64,000 bases of DNA from Deltaproteobacteria bacterium (GCA_016234935.1 JACRNL010000001.1:62001-126000), one strand, 5' to 3'; shown: positions 41,706 through 52,569, counted from the first letter of the stretch. Notes: generated by a model not told the origin, from the sequence alone. Numbers and translations are program-made.

Positions 41706-43028
41706 ATGAAACGAAAAAAGATTATCATCATGGGCGCCGCAGGCAGGGACTTTCACAACTTCAACCTGTGCTTCCGCGATAACCCTGATTACGAATGCGT
41801 CGCGTTCACTGCGGCTCAAATACCTTTCATCGAAAAAAGGGCATATCCTCCCGCCCTTTCCGGAAGCCTCTATCCGGAAGGCATCCCTGTTTATCCCGAA
41901 GAACATCTTGCGCGCATCATAAAAGAAAAAAAGATAGACGAAGCGGTCTTTTCATACAGCGACGTATCGCATGATTACGTAATGCACAGGGCCTCGCTCG
42001 TTACCGCTCTGGGCGCGGACTTCGTGCTCCTTGGCGCGGCCAGGACAATGCTCAGGTCTTCACGGCCCGTCATCTCCGTATGCGCCGTCCGCACAGGCTG
42101 CGGCAAAAGCGGCGTCACGCGGTTTGCGGCCAGGGAGCTTAAAAAGGCCGGGAAAAAGCCGGTTGCCATACGCCACCCCATGCCATACGGCGAGCTGACG
42201 CTTGAGAGGGTCCAGCGTTTCGCCTCGCCTGACGACATGCGCCGCGCCGGCTGCACGATAGAGGAAATGGAAGAATACGAGCCTCTCGTGACGGCGGGCG
42301 TCACGGTCTGGGCCGGAGTCGACTACGAAATGATATTGAAAGAGGCCGAAAAAGAGGCGGATATCATCATCTGGGACGGCGGCAACAACGACATGCCCTT
42401 CATCAAACCCGATCTTGAAATAGTAATTGCCGACCCGCTAAGGCCGGGGCATGAGATAGGCTACTACCCCGGAGAGGCCAACCTGAGAAGGGCCGCGTGC
42501 GTCGTGATTAACAAGGTCAATTCCGCGAGGACCGACGACATAGAGCTTGTGATGACGAACATAAACCGGCTTAACCCGAAGGCCGCCGTGGTCCAGACCA
42601 ATTCGATTGTAACCGTCGGGGAACGGATGCCGCTTGAAGGTAAAAAGGTTCTCGTCATCGAAGACGGCCCTACGCTCACGCACGGAGGCATGGACTACGG
42701 CGCGGGGATAATCGCGGCGCGGCTTTTAAAGGCCGAGCCGGTTGACCCTGCCGTTTACGCCGTCGGGACGATAAAGGAGACCCTTCAGAGATATCCGCAT
42801 CTTAAAAACATCCTTCCCGCCGTCGGATACTCAAAGCAGCAGATAAGCGAACTTGAGGAGACCATCAACCGCACGCCCTGCGACGCCGTGCTTGTGGCCA
42901 CGCCCGTGGACCTTTCCCGTTTGATAAGAATAAACAGGCCCGCCGTGCGCGTAAGCTACGAGGTCGAGGACATTGGCAAGGACGGCCTTGCCGGCATCAT
43001 CAGTGAATTTATCAAAAGGACAAAATGA
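41706..43028 (+). CDS. Cyclic 2,3-diphosphoglycerate synthetase-like GTPase
   Basis: A 440-residue protein starting MKRKKIIIMGAAGRDFHNFN, with the P-loop VRTGCGKSGVTRF and IIIWDGGNNDMPF. This matches the COG2403/cPGS family named after the methanogen enzyme. Bacterial members are widespread and of unproven activity. Proline dehydrogenase follows, with a 4-base overlap (ATGA). The ATG at 41706 is preferred over an upstream start at 41652 that gives a non-homologous lead. Confidence 0.82.
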   Translation: MKRKKIIIMGAAGRDFHNFNLCFRDNPDYECVAFTAAQIPFIEKRAYPPALSGSLYPEGIPVYPEEHLARIIKEKKIDEAVFSYSDVSHDYVMHRASLVTALGADFVLLGAARTMLRSSRPVISVCAVRTGCGKSGVTRFAARELKKAGKKPVAIRHPMPYGELTLERVQRFASPDDMRRAGCTIEEMEEYEPLVTAGVTVWAGVDYEMILKEAEKEADIIIWDGGNNDMPFIKPDLEIVIADPLRPGHEIGYYPGEANLRRAACVVINKVNSARTDDIELVMTNINRLNPKAAVVQTNSIVTVGERMPLEGKKVLVIEDGPTLTHGGMDYGAGIIAARLLKAEPVDPAVYAVGTIKETLQRYPHLKNILPAVGYSKQQISELEETINRTPCDAVLVATPVDLSRLIRINRPAVRVSYEVEDIGKDGLAGIISEFIKRTK

Positions 43029-43891
43029 GCACAACGCCGGCCCTTTCGCGTATCCTGGCGCCGTTTGCCAAAAGATACATCGCAGGCACGGACAAGCAGG
43101 ACGCAATTAATGCCGCTCGCTCTCTTAATTCAAGCGGCATTAACGCGGCGATAGACAACCTCGGCGAAAACGTAACCACGCCGGAGGAGGCCGCGGCGTC
43201 CGCCGGAGAATATCTTGGCCTCCTTGACCTCATCGCATCCACAGGCGTAAGAGCGAACGTCTCATTGAAGCTGACGCATATGGGCCTGGACATCTCGGAA
43301 AAATTAGCCTTTGAAAACGCGGGGGCCGTGGTCAAAAAGGCTCACGCGCATAAAAACCGCATCCGCTTCGACATGGAAGGCTCGCGCTACACGCAAAAGA
43401 CCATAGACATCTTTTTCAAACTGCATAAAACCTTTCCCAATGCCGGCATAGCCATCCAAAGCGCTCTTCTCAGAAGCGCTGAGGACGTAAAACGCCTTAT
43501 TGCCGAAGGCGCGAGCGTGCGCCTTGTCAAGGGGGCATATAAAGAGCCGCCGGAGGTAGCGTTTCAAGACAAGAAGGACGTAGACGCAAACTTCGAGAAA
43601 CTGATGAGAGAGCTTTTGCTGAAAGGAAATATGCCCGCCATCGCCACGCACGACGAGAGGCTTATTAACGTTGCAAAGGAGTTCGCAGAGACGAGCGGCA
43701 TTGGAAAAGGACGTTTCGAGTTCGAATTTCTGTTAGGCATTAAGAGAGATCTGCAAAAAAGGCTTGCCTCTGAAGGCTGGAACGTAAGGGTCTACTGCCC
43801 CTACGGAAGCGATTGGCTGCCCTATACGCTGAGGCGGCTGCGGGAGAGAAAAGAGAACGTCTGGTTCGTGCTTAGAAACCTGTTAGATTAA
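43025..43891 (+). CDS. Proline dehydrogenase
   Basis: A 288-residue monofunctional FAD-dependent enzyme oxidising proline to pyrroline-5-carboxylate. Motifs: NVSLKLTHMG, VRLVKGAYKEP, PAIATHDERLI, and the terminal substrate helix LPYTLRRLRERKEN. The start overlaps the previous stop (ATGA). The aldehyde dehydrogenase at 35.6 kb could perform the next step, but the distance and the lack of P5C-dehydrogenase hallmarks leave that open. Confidence 0.93.
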   Translation: MSTTPALSRILAPFAKRYIAGTDKQDAINAARSLNSSGINAAIDNLGENVTTPEEAAASAGEYLGLLDLIASTGVRANVSLKLTHMGLDISEKLAFENAGAVVKKAHAHKNRIRFDMEGSRYTQKTIDIFFKLHKTFPNAGIAIQSALLRSAEDVKRLIAEGASVRLVKGAYKEPPEVAFQDKKDVDANFEKLMRELLLKGNMPAIATHDERLINVAKEFAETSGIGKGRFEFEFLLGIKRDLQKRLASEGWNVRVYCPYGSDWLPYTLRRLRERKENVWFVLRNLLD

Positions 43892-43895
43892 CCGC

Positions 43896-43922
43896 GCCCC
43901 CTGTGGGGGTTCAACCCCTTTT
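43896..43922 (-). repeat. Family A repeat supplying the glycosyltransferase stop codon
   Basis: Minus strand AAGGGGTTGAACCCCCACAG-GGGGC. The TGA at 43911-43913 terminates the minus-strand glycosyltransferase. The hairpin lies between convergent genes. Confidence 0.85.
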
Positions 43923-45038
43923 TAAGGAATTAAAAACAGAAAGCGTCTCCTTTACCGCCTTTTCCCACGAAAATTGCCCTGCCCTGTAAAACCCCTTTTC
44001 GACGAGCCTTTGCCGCAGTCCGCCGTCGCCCAGCGCCTTTAAAATACCTTCCGCTATGGAACTGACGCTCATTGGGTCTATGTAAAGGGCCGCGTCGCCG
44101 GCGACCTCGGTCAAAGGTTCAATCCTGGAGCATACGACCGGCACGCCTGAGGCAAAGGCCTCAAGCACCGGTATGCCGAAGCCTTCGTGCGTCGTCGGGA
44201 ATACGAAGACCGTCGAGGCCGCGTAAAGGCCGGGCAGGTCTTCAAACGGCAGCCAGCCAAGGAAGACCACGCTACCCTCAAGACCAAGCTCTTTAATCCT
44301 GCGGCTGATGGCCTCCTGGCCGTAGTCCCGCGCGCCCGTGAGGACGAGCCTGACATCAGGGAATTTTTCAAGGACAGACTTGAACGCCTCCAGAAGGCGC
44401 AGGTGGTTCTTGTGCGGCAGGGACGCGGCGGCATAAAGGATGAATCGCTCCGGCAGGCCGTATTTTCCCCTGACGCGGTCAGCGTCGGTCTTGTTTTGCG
44501 CGCCAAAGGCCTTGTTTGCCGCTAAATAGGTCACGCTTATCTTATCAGGCCTTATCCCGTAGAATTCAACGACGTCTTTTTTGGATCTTTCCGAGATGGT
44601 TATGATGCGGCTTGCGGCCTTCGCGCTGAGGCGGATTATCGTCCTTAAAAAAAAGAGAAAAAATGCCGGAAAAAACTGCGGCTGGTTGACGTGCTGCATG
44701 TCGAAGATGACAAGCGCCGACGGGACCGGCGAAAAAAACGGCGTCGTGAGTCCGGGGGAAAAAAGCAGGTCTATCTTATGACGGCGGAGCTGGAATGGAA
44801 GGACGAACTGCTCCCAGAGTATCCTCATGGGGCGCGACGAGGCGTTCAGCGGACACCGGACAATCCTGGCGCCGGGGGCATGTTTTTCAAACAGCCCGGC
44901 GCATTCCCGGTTTATGAAGATTACATATTCGTTTTCCCTATCGGCGTCAAGAAGTCCTTTGACGATATTGAGCGCGTATGTTTCGCTTCCGCCGACCTTG
45001 CCGGGCAGGAGATAGAGCGCGTTTATGCCGATCCTCAA
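43911..45038 (-). CDS. Glycosyltransferase family 4-type (GT-B)
   Basis: A 375-residue GT-B enzyme. N-terminal GKVGGSETYALNIVKGL; C-terminal donor motif VFVFPTTHEGFGIPVLEAFA, the E-x7-E box of GT4 enzymes. It transfers a sugar, possibly deoxyhexose, to a growing surface polysaccharide. TTG start at 45038 with GAGGGGAC upstream. Last gene of the polysaccharide operon. Its stop is provided by a family A repeat (K-R-G-stop). Confidence 0.9.
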   Translation of the reverse strand: MRIGINALYLLPGKVGGSETYALNIVKGLLDADRENEYVIFINRECAGLFEKHAPGARIVRCPLNASSRPMRILWEQFVLPFQLRRHKIDLLFSPGLTTPFFSPVPSALVIFDMQHVNQPQFFPAFFLFFLRTIIRLSAKAASRIITISERSKKDVVEFYGIRPDKISVTYLAANKAFGAQNKTDADRVRGKYGLPERFILYAAASLPHKNHLRLLEAFKSVLEKFPDVRLVLTGARDYGQEAISRRIKELGLEGSVVFLGWLPFEDLPGLYAASTVFVFPTTHEGFGIPVLEAFASGVPVVCSRIEPLTEVAGDAALYIDPMSVSSIAEGILKALGDGGLRQRLVEKGFYRAGQFSWEKAVKETLSVFNSLKRG

Positions 45039-45060
45039 TGTCCCCTCGCCTGAAGGCCTG

Positions 45061-46990
<1,930 letters not shown>

Positions 46991-47572
46991 TTATGGTTGT
47001 TTCTTGAGTATCTGTTTGAGTATCAAACGGGCGGCTTCAAGGAGATCCGCGGCAACATAGTCCGGCTCTGACGCGCACTGGCCGTCCTTGCCGCCGTAGC
47101 CGGTCCTGACGAGTATGGTCTTTGAGCCGAAATCGCTGCCGGCCTGTATGTCGGACGTCTTGTCGCCTATCAACCAGGAAGACGACGCCTCGATGGGCTG
47201 TTCGCTTGCCGCCCTCTGGAGCATTCCCGTGCGGGGCTTCCTGCAAAGGCAGTCAACCTTGTATCTGCCAATCCCTTCCGTAGGGTGGTGAGGGCAGAAA
47301 TAAACGGCGCGTATCCTGACGCCGCCTTTTTCAAGTATGGAGAGAAGTTGATTTGAAAAGGCGTGATACTCCTCCTCGGTGAAAAACCCCCGCGCGATGC
47401 CCGCCTGGTTCGTGACAATGATTATCTGAAAACCGGCTGCGCTTAAATCTCTCAGCCCATCCACGGCGCCGGGAACGAGCTTTAAATCCTCAACGCGGTG
47501 GAGGTATTCGCCGTCCTCGATTATAACGCCGTCCCTGTCAACGAATACGGTTTTGTTCACATGCGATGCCAT
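46991..47572 (-). CDS. gmhB: HAD-family D,D-heptose 1,7-bisphosphate phosphatase-like protein
   Basis: A 193-residue HAD hydrolase. DxD in FVDRDGVIIEDGEYLHR; IIVTNQAGIARG; zinc-binding Cys/His in CPHHPTEGIGRYKVDCLCRKP; and LIGDKTSDIQAG. It would act on heptose bisphosphate in LPS core or GDP-heptose synthesis. The remaining heptose genes are not in the window. It lies second in the polysaccharide operon. Confidence 0.88.
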   Translation of the reverse strand: MASHVNKTVFVDRDGVIIEDGEYLHRVEDLKLVPGAVDGLRDLSAAGFQIIIVTNQAGIARGFFTEEEYHAFSNQLLSILEKGGVRIRAVYFCPHHPTEGIGRYKVDCLCRKPRTGMLQRAASEQPIEASSSWLIGDKTSDIQAGSDFGSKTILVRTGYGGKDGQCASEPDYVAADLLEAARLILKQILKKQP

Positions 47573-47637
47573 GTTTGAGATTGAAAGATTGCCGCCCGGA
47601 AAATCCTGACGGCCTTATCCGCAGCCGCGCAAAAACC

Positions 47638-48309
47638 TCACCGCCCCTTGAAGGGGTTGAGCCCACTGATGGAATTCAACTCTATCTTCTTCAGCCACCC
47701 CTGAGAGCTGATGTCGCAAATCCTGTCCTTCGCGATTCCGGCGTCTCGAAGCCCTGCCCTGAGTTTCAGCCCGTTTTGAAAGGAGGTTATTATGATGACG
47801 TCGAACTCCAGGCCGGATAATTTTTCAAAGGGCAGGACAGGGTTGCCTAAAAACCGCCTGTCGTTGCCGCCCGCGTCAAGGTCTATGACGGCCGCAAGCT
47901 CGATGCCGGACTCCTTCAAGGACAAAAAGGCTATCTCGGTTATCTCGTCAACGCCGCAAAAGACAACCCTCTTTATCCTGGCGCGGCTTAGCGTCTCAAA
48001 GAGTGAATTGAAGTCCCTCCTTGCCACACGGTAGAGGTTAGTAAAGTTCTGGAGGTGCTGATATGTCAGACGGGTCTTTTCCGCGATACCGCTTGGCGTT
48101 AAAAAATATTTATACCGTTTCCGCGAAATGGTCGAAACGGTTACGTAACCCTTTGCCACAAGGTTTTTAAGATACGAGTTGACCAGTCCGAGCGCGACGC
48201 CGAGCTTCTTGCTTAAATCGCGCTGGGTCTGCTCCTGTTCCCTTGATATCTCATCAAGCAGCAGAAACGACCGGTAATCGTCCGCCTGTTCTTCCCTGTT
48301 ATTGTTCAT
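47638..48309 (-). CDS. Winged-helix regulator of the polysaccharide operon
   Basis: A 223-residue protein. Residues about 15-75 form a winged helix (LSKKLGVALGLVNSYLKNLV), similar to EPS-locus MarR-type regulators. Residues about 105-210 resemble a Rossmann/CoA-binding-like domain (KRVVFCGVDEITEIAFLSL, FDVIIITSF), perhaps a ligand sensor. It is the first gene of the operon. The last nine residues (GLNPFKGR) come from a family A repeat. The start codon lies within a perfect palindrome and the -10 box lies only a few bases upstream, so it may be leaderless and autoregulated. Confidence 0.82.
   Translation of the reverse strand: MNNNREEQADDYRSFLLLDEISREQEQTQRDLSKKLGVALGLVNSYLKNLVAKGYVTVSTISRKRYKYFLTPSGIAEKTRLTYQHLQNFTNLYRVARRDFNSLFETLSRARIKRVVFCGVDEITEIAFLSLKESGIELAAVIDLDAGGNDRRFLGNPVLPFEKLSGLEFDVIIITSFQNGLKLRAGLRDAGIAKDRICDISSQGWLKKIELNSISGLNPFKGR
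47642..47666 (-). repeat. Family A repeat forming the C-terminus of the winged-helix regulator
   Basis: Minus strand GGGCTCAACCCCTTCAAGGG-GCGG, phase 2 (GLNPFKGR-stop). Confidence 0.82.
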
Positions 48310-48321
48310 TTAATGAACAAT
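48301..48321. promoter_or_regulatory. Perfect 21-bp palindromic operator at the regulator start codon
   Basis: ATTGTTCATT-T-AATGAACAAT: 10-bp arms with no mismatches. The regulator's ATG (48307-48309) lies inside it. Likely the autoregulatory binding site. Confidence 0.72.
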
Positions 48322-48345
48322 AACACATACTTCATTTCTCGTCAA
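48317..48345 (-). promoter_or_regulatory. Promoter of the winged-helix regulator
   Basis: Minus strand TTGACG (48340-48345), 17-base spacer, TATTGT (48317-48322). The -10 overlaps the palindrome and is 7 bases from the ATG, so the transcript would start at or near the start codon. Confidence 0.65.
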
Positions 48346-48414
48346 GGATTTAGTTCCGATTTTAAACGGTTGCTTCAGGAATTTTTAAAATAATCCGGCA
48401 TTTGCAATCCGGAA

Positions 48415-48918
48415 TCACGCGCCCCGCGGCAAGGCGCACTCCGTGGGCGAGCCCTTTATCTTTTCTATCGTGTGGCACAGGGCAGGCATTAGCACGGCAA
48501 GGTTTTCCCGGACGGCCCTGGGGCTTCCGGGCAGGTTGATAATCAGCGTCTGGCCCCTGATGCCGCAGACCGCCCTTGAGATCATGGCATTGGGTGTTTT
48601 TTTAAGACTCTCGGCGCGCATGGCCTCTGACATGCCGGGCAGTTCGCGTTCGATGACCGCCTTTGTCGCCTCAGGCGTAACGTCCCTTGGCGTTACGCCG
48701 GTGCCGCCGGTGGTTAAAACCATGTCGAGTTTTTTTACGTCGGCATATTCTATGAGCTTTGCCATGATGACGTCCGTCTCGTCAGGGATGACCTCATAGG
48801 CCATGACCTCGGCTGGAAGGGTCTTTATCATAACTTCTATCTCCTTGCCGCTCAGGTCTATCCTCTCGCCCCTTGAGCCTTTGTCGCTCATCGTAAGAAT
48901 GCCAACCGTTATATTCAT
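48415..48918 (-). CDS. moaB: Molybdopterin adenylyltransferase (MoaB/Mog family)
   Basis: A 167-residue protein. MoCF-fold motifs: GILTMSDKGSRGERID, TTGGTGVTPRDVTPEAT and INLPGSPRAVRENL. Adenylylates molybdopterin before metal insertion. Third gene of the moaD-moaE-moaB run; it starts 7 bases from the moaE stop. Confidence 0.92.
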   Translation of the reverse strand: MNITVGILTMSDKGSRGERIDLSGKEIEVMIKTLPAEVMAYEVIPDETDVIMAKLIEYADVKKLDMVLTTGGTGVTPRDVTPEATKAVIERELPGMSEAMRAESLKKTPNAMISRAVCGIRGQTLIINLPGSPRAVRENLAVLMPALCHTIEKIKGSPTECALPRGA

Positions 48919-48925
48919 ATCTTTT

Positions 48926-49354
48926 TTACGGGGTCTCGGAAACCCAGACGTCCCCTTCCTTTGTAGTCTCTCTTTTCCATATGGGCGTGGTGCGCTTTAG
49001 TTCCGTTATGGCCCATTCGCAGGCCATGAAGGCGTCGTTCCTGTGGGCGGAGGCGGCCACGATGAGGACGATGTCCTCGCCAATGGCGATAAGGCCGGTT
49101 CTGTGTATGATGGCCATTTCGATGATATCGAAGTTGGCAAGCGCCCTCATGCGTATATCTTTAAGCTTTTTTTCGGCCATGCCGGGGTAGTGCTCGAAGT
49201 CGAGGCCGGATATCTCCTTGCCCTTTGAAAAATCGCGCGCGGCGCCGACGAAGCTCACAAGCGCGCCTATCCCCTTTGACGCCTTCTTGACAAGGGCCGA
49301 GGTCTCTTCAACGGAAAAACCTTCTTTTTGTATGCGCACCAAAGAGTCTGACAT
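48926..49354 (-). CDS. moaE: Molybdopterin synthase catalytic subunit MoaE
   Basis: A 142-residue protein. GALVSFVGAARDFSKGKEIS, LDFEHYPGMAEKKL, SAHRNDAFMACEWAI and TPIWKRE (active-site Lys) are family hallmarks. It pairs with MoaD encoded just upstream to insert sulfur into precursor Z. Confidence 0.95.
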   Translation of the reverse strand: MSDSLVRIQKEGFSVEETSALVKKASKGIGALVSFVGAARDFSKGKEISGLDFEHYPGMAEKKLKDIRMRALANFDIIEMAIIHRTGLIAIGEDIVLIVAASAHRNDAFMACEWAITELKRTTPIWKRETTKEGDVWVSETP

Positions 49355-49386
49355 TTTAATTTATAACCGGATTTTTATTTTAAAGA

Positions 49387-49635
49387 TCATCCGCCTGAAA
49401 ACGGCGGCAGCAGACCGACCTCGTCTCCGTCTTTTATCATGGTGTCCATACCGGCGAACTCCAGATTAACGGATATCAGCAGCGAGCGGCTGTCCAGCAT
49501 TCCAGAGAGCGCCGGGAAATCAGCCTTGAGCATCTTTTTCAGCTCGGCGACGGTAATGGGTTTAAGGATGCGGTATTCCTTGAACTCACAACCGGTCTTA
49601 TTCCTGAGCATCGCGAAGAACCTGACTGTTATCAT
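49387..49635 (-). CDS. moaD: Molybdopterin synthase sulfur carrier subunit MoaD
   Basis: An 82-residue ubiquitin-like protein ending LLPPFSGG; the terminal Gly-Gly carries thiocarboxylate. First gene of the molybdopterin run. Confidence 0.93.
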   Translation of the reverse strand: MITVRFFAMLRNKTGCEFKEYRILKPITVAELKKMLKADFPALSGMLDSRSLLISVNLEFAGMDTMIKDGDEVGLLPPFSGG

Positions 49636-49751
49636 ATGGTTATTTTATAGGATTTCAATATGTATTTTAACATAAATAACTTAACACAATGAACCTCCCC
49701 GCAGCAAGCAGCACAAAGCAAGCTCAGGGGAATTAAACTCGCAATGCGGGA

Positions 49752-52082
49752 TTAAAGCTCTGAATCGTAGGCCTTGCTGAGGTTGAGGCGCTCTCTTTTC
49801 GAGGCACAGTCGAAAAGCTCCTTGAACGTGGAGCCGTCCCTCGGAAACAGCGCGAAGCCGTAGAGTATGTCTATTGAGCCGTCGGCAACGGCGTCGTGAA
49901 AAACAGCGTCGGTGGAGACAACCTCGATGATGGCGTCAAGCGGACGCGTGACCTTTTCGTTAGTGTCTAAAAGGAGAAAGCCGTAGGTCTCGGCGTCAAG
50001 CTTCACGACCACGTCAAAGTTCCTCGTCTTTTTCCTGAAGAGCGCGGCGAGCCTGTGCTCGAACTCCACGCCGCTTTTTGTAAATACCGGCCCTGTCTGA
50101 CCGGCGATGCGTATGGTCGCGAGGACAAAGCCCTTGTCAAACCTGCGCGCCCTTGAGGTCTCCTCCTCGGCGCGTTTGCGGAAAAGCTCAAGCGGCGCCG
50201 GCCCTGCGCCTGCCGCTGCGGCCTCTTTCGGCGCTCCCTTGACTATCCTTGCAAGGCCGCTTTCGACGTAGACGGCGAACCTTAAAAGCACATCGAGGTC
50301 GGATTTTGAAAAAACGGAGGGATAAAATGCCCCGTCCGCCGTCTTATTGAACAGGGTCAGCACCCCGTTTATCCTGCCGTCCACGTTCAAAGGCAGCGAG
50401 AGTATGGAGCGTATATACGGTGACGTCTCTTCGGAAAACTCCCTTGTGACAGGCTCCTTTCTCCTCAAGACCTCCAGCGCCGTCTCCTTCTCAAGCGGGA
50501 TGAAGGCGTTTTTTATCATCGTGTCGTCAAGTCCGTAATTGGCAAGGGGCTGAAACCTGCCGGTCTCAACGTGCTTGATGCGCAAAAGCGCCCCTTCGGC
50601 GCCGATTATGGCCGCCGGGGTGGTTGCCATTATCGTCAAAAGCCTGGCGGGGTCAGACATGGAGAGCATTTCAAGGCCGGCCTCATCCACCGCGAACATC
50701 TCCCTTGACGTTGTCTTCTCCTTTTCGCCCTGCCTGTATTTGAAAACGCCGTCGGCTATAAGGGACCTTATCTCTTTTAAAAACGATTCGTGGTGAATGG
50801 ACAGACCGCGCGCGGACACGATGTGGCCGCTTATGGCGCCGACGTGATGCCCTCCGGAGACCATGGGCAGGGACAGGTATAATCTCTTGATGCTCCCCTC
50901 CTCTGTCCTGTCAACGAGGATGATGTCCTTCATGGCGTCGAGGCTCGCCCCTTCGATGCCCTCTCCGGGCCTGAGGCTCAACGCGCCAAGCCCTTTAGTG
51001 TCCTTGATGCTCGAGGCCTTCAGTGAAAGCCTGCCGAAGTCCTCGTCGTAGATGTAAAAGAAGCATGTAAGCCCTGGGACTATCTGCGCCAGTTTCTTAG
51101 CTATGATATTGAGGCCCTTGTCCAGCGGCATGCGGGATGAAAGCACCGCGTCCGCCTCTTTCCAGAATGTAAACTTGGCGGCATCCACGCGCATCTTTTC
51201 GTATTCATTCGACCTCTGGATGACCTCGGCCGCGAGGCCTGCAAGGCTCATCAAAAAGGCCAGATCCTTATCCGTGAACACGAGGGATGATTCCGATGAG
51301 CTGACGTTTATGACGCCGATGACCTCGTTATGGACGATGAGCGGCACGCACATGGCGCTCTTGACGTCCGTCCGATCTCTCGTCGGGGAGAAGCTCTCAT
51401 CCTTCTTCGCCGTGGCCTTGCCGGTTATAAGAAGCGGCTTGCCGTCCCTTGCGACCTTGCCGGAGATGCCGACGCCGGGCGGCACCCGCACCTTCCGGAC
51501 GACCTCCTCGTCCATGCCCTTTGCTATCTCCATGCGAAGCAGGCCGTCCTCGCGGGAGATAAGCATTATGGAACCCCTCTCCGCCCGCGTTGATTCAGTG
51601 GCGAGCTTGAGGACAACGGACAAAAGCTCTTTCCTGTCAACCGTCAGGCGCACCGCGTCGACTATCTCATGAAGGGAGCCGAGCAGGGAACCGGAGTCCT
51701 TCGCGCCGCCTTCCGCCGGCACGCGCTCCGCGCCCTCGCCGCTCACCCCCCAGATAAGCCTCGCGCTGAGCGCGCCAAGCTTTTCGACGTCTTTAAAATC
51801 ATGGGATTCGAGGAATTTTTCCGACGCGCTGTCCTGAAGAACGTTGATGATTACGTCCAGGTCCTCAATATTCTTGATGTCGCCGGGGTCGTTGGTGAGC
51901 TTTATGTCAAGGCGCTTTGCGAGGCCGAGGCCCAGTTCGCCGAGCTTGAATATCATGGCGTCAGGGTTCTCGTCGGCTATCATGCGCACGCGCGTCTTCT
52001 TGTCCGCCAAAAGCACCGGCAAAAGGGCAAGGCCCTCTTTATTCGCGCCGATTATGGCTACATTTCTGGTGTCATGAAGCAT
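49752..52082 (-). CDS. Multi-GAF signalling protein with Rossmann-like N-terminus
   Basis: A 776-residue soluble protein. Residues 1-125 look like a dinucleotide-binding fold (NVAIIGANKEGLALLPVLL). There follow three GAF domains (about 145-300, 310-460, 480-630; for example AMCVPLIVHNEVIGVINVSS and SILSLPLNVDGRINGVLTLF). The C-terminal 120 residues resemble a diguanylate cyclase fold lacking an intact GGDEF motif. There is no kinase or DNA-binding domain. It is transcribed after the DUF4388 gene, a domain often linked with surface or gliding signalling. The ligand is unknown. Confidence 0.75.
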   Translation of the reverse strand: MLHDTRNVAIIGANKEGLALLPVLLADKKTRVRMIADENPDAMIFKLGELGLGLAKRLDIKLTNDPGDIKNIEDLDVIINVLQDSASEKFLESHDFKDVEKLGALSARLIWGVSGEGAERVPAEGGAKDSGSLLGSLHEIVDAVRLTVDRKELLSVVLKLATESTRAERGSIMLISREDGLLRMEIAKGMDEEVVRKVRVPPGVGISGKVARDGKPLLITGKATAKKDESFSPTRDRTDVKSAMCVPLIVHNEVIGVINVSSSESSLVFTDKDLAFLMSLAGLAAEVIQRSNEYEKMRVDAAKFTFWKEADAVLSSRMPLDKGLNIIAKKLAQIVPGLTCFFYIYDEDFGRLSLKASSIKDTKGLGALSLRPGEGIEGASLDAMKDIILVDRTEEGSIKRLYLSLPMVSGGHHVGAISGHIVSARGLSIHHESFLKEIRSLIADGVFKYRQGEKEKTTSREMFAVDEAGLEMLSMSDPARLLTIMATTPAAIIGAEGALLRIKHVETGRFQPLANYGLDDTMIKNAFIPLEKETALEVLRRKEPVTREFSEETSPYIRSILSLPLNVDGRINGVLTLFNKTADGAFYPSVFSKSDLDVLLRFAVYVESGLARIVKGAPKEAAAAGAGPAPLELFRKRAEEETSRARRFDKGFVLATIRIAGQTGPVFTKSGVEFEHRLAALFRKKTRNFDVVVKLDAETYGFLLLDTNEKVTRPLDAIIEVVSTDAVFHDAVADGSIDILYGFALFPRDGSTFKELFDCASKRERLNLSKAYDSEL

Positions 52083-52161
52083 GAGATGCCTTTGCCATTC
52101 AAAGCGCTGCGCTGTTTGCAGCTGCGCGCCGTGGTGTATATTCCTTACTTAATTTCACAGC

Positions 52162-52569
52162 CTACTCCCGCTTTTCCAGTATCCCAAGCTTTAAAAGGCT
52201 GTTTATCAGCCGGATAGACTCAATGTCTCCGGTATAGCCTGTCGTATCGCCTGCCTGGGCGCGCGATTCGTCCATCCTCCTCATGCCCTCAAGAAGCATG
52301 TTTTCGGCGGATTCATGTATCGTCACCTCAGGGGCGGTCTCATTAGGGTCAACCTCGAATTCGCCGTCCTTCCATGCGATAAGCTGGTAAAACGCATCGG
52401 TGCCGGAACTCCCCCGGTAAGAGGCATGTATTATCTTGCCGTCTTTTACGTAGACGCGACCGTAGCCAAGCTCCGAGCCGAGGTGTATGGCCGCGGTCTT
52501 ATGCTCGGCATTAAATATCTGTATGATGTCCACAAGGGACATGTCCTTGAGCCTGCCCTTTACACCCAT
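52162..52569 (-). CDS. DUF4388 (PATAN-type) domain protein
   Basis: A 135-residue protein. MSLVDIIQIFNAEHKTAAIHL and YVKDGKIIHASYRGSSGTDAF are typical of DUF4388. This domain occurs with response regulators and GTPase-linked signalling. A GAF protein gene follows after 80 bases, so the two may form one signalling unit. AAGGAATCATC precedes the ATG. Confidence 0.82.
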   Translation of the reverse strand: MGVKGRLKDMSLVDIIQIFNAEHKTAAIHLGSELGYGRVYVKDGKIIHASYRGSSGTDAFYQLIAWKDGEFEVDPNETAPEVTIHESAENMLLEGMRRMDESRAQAGDTTGYTGDIESIRLINSLLKLGILEKRE

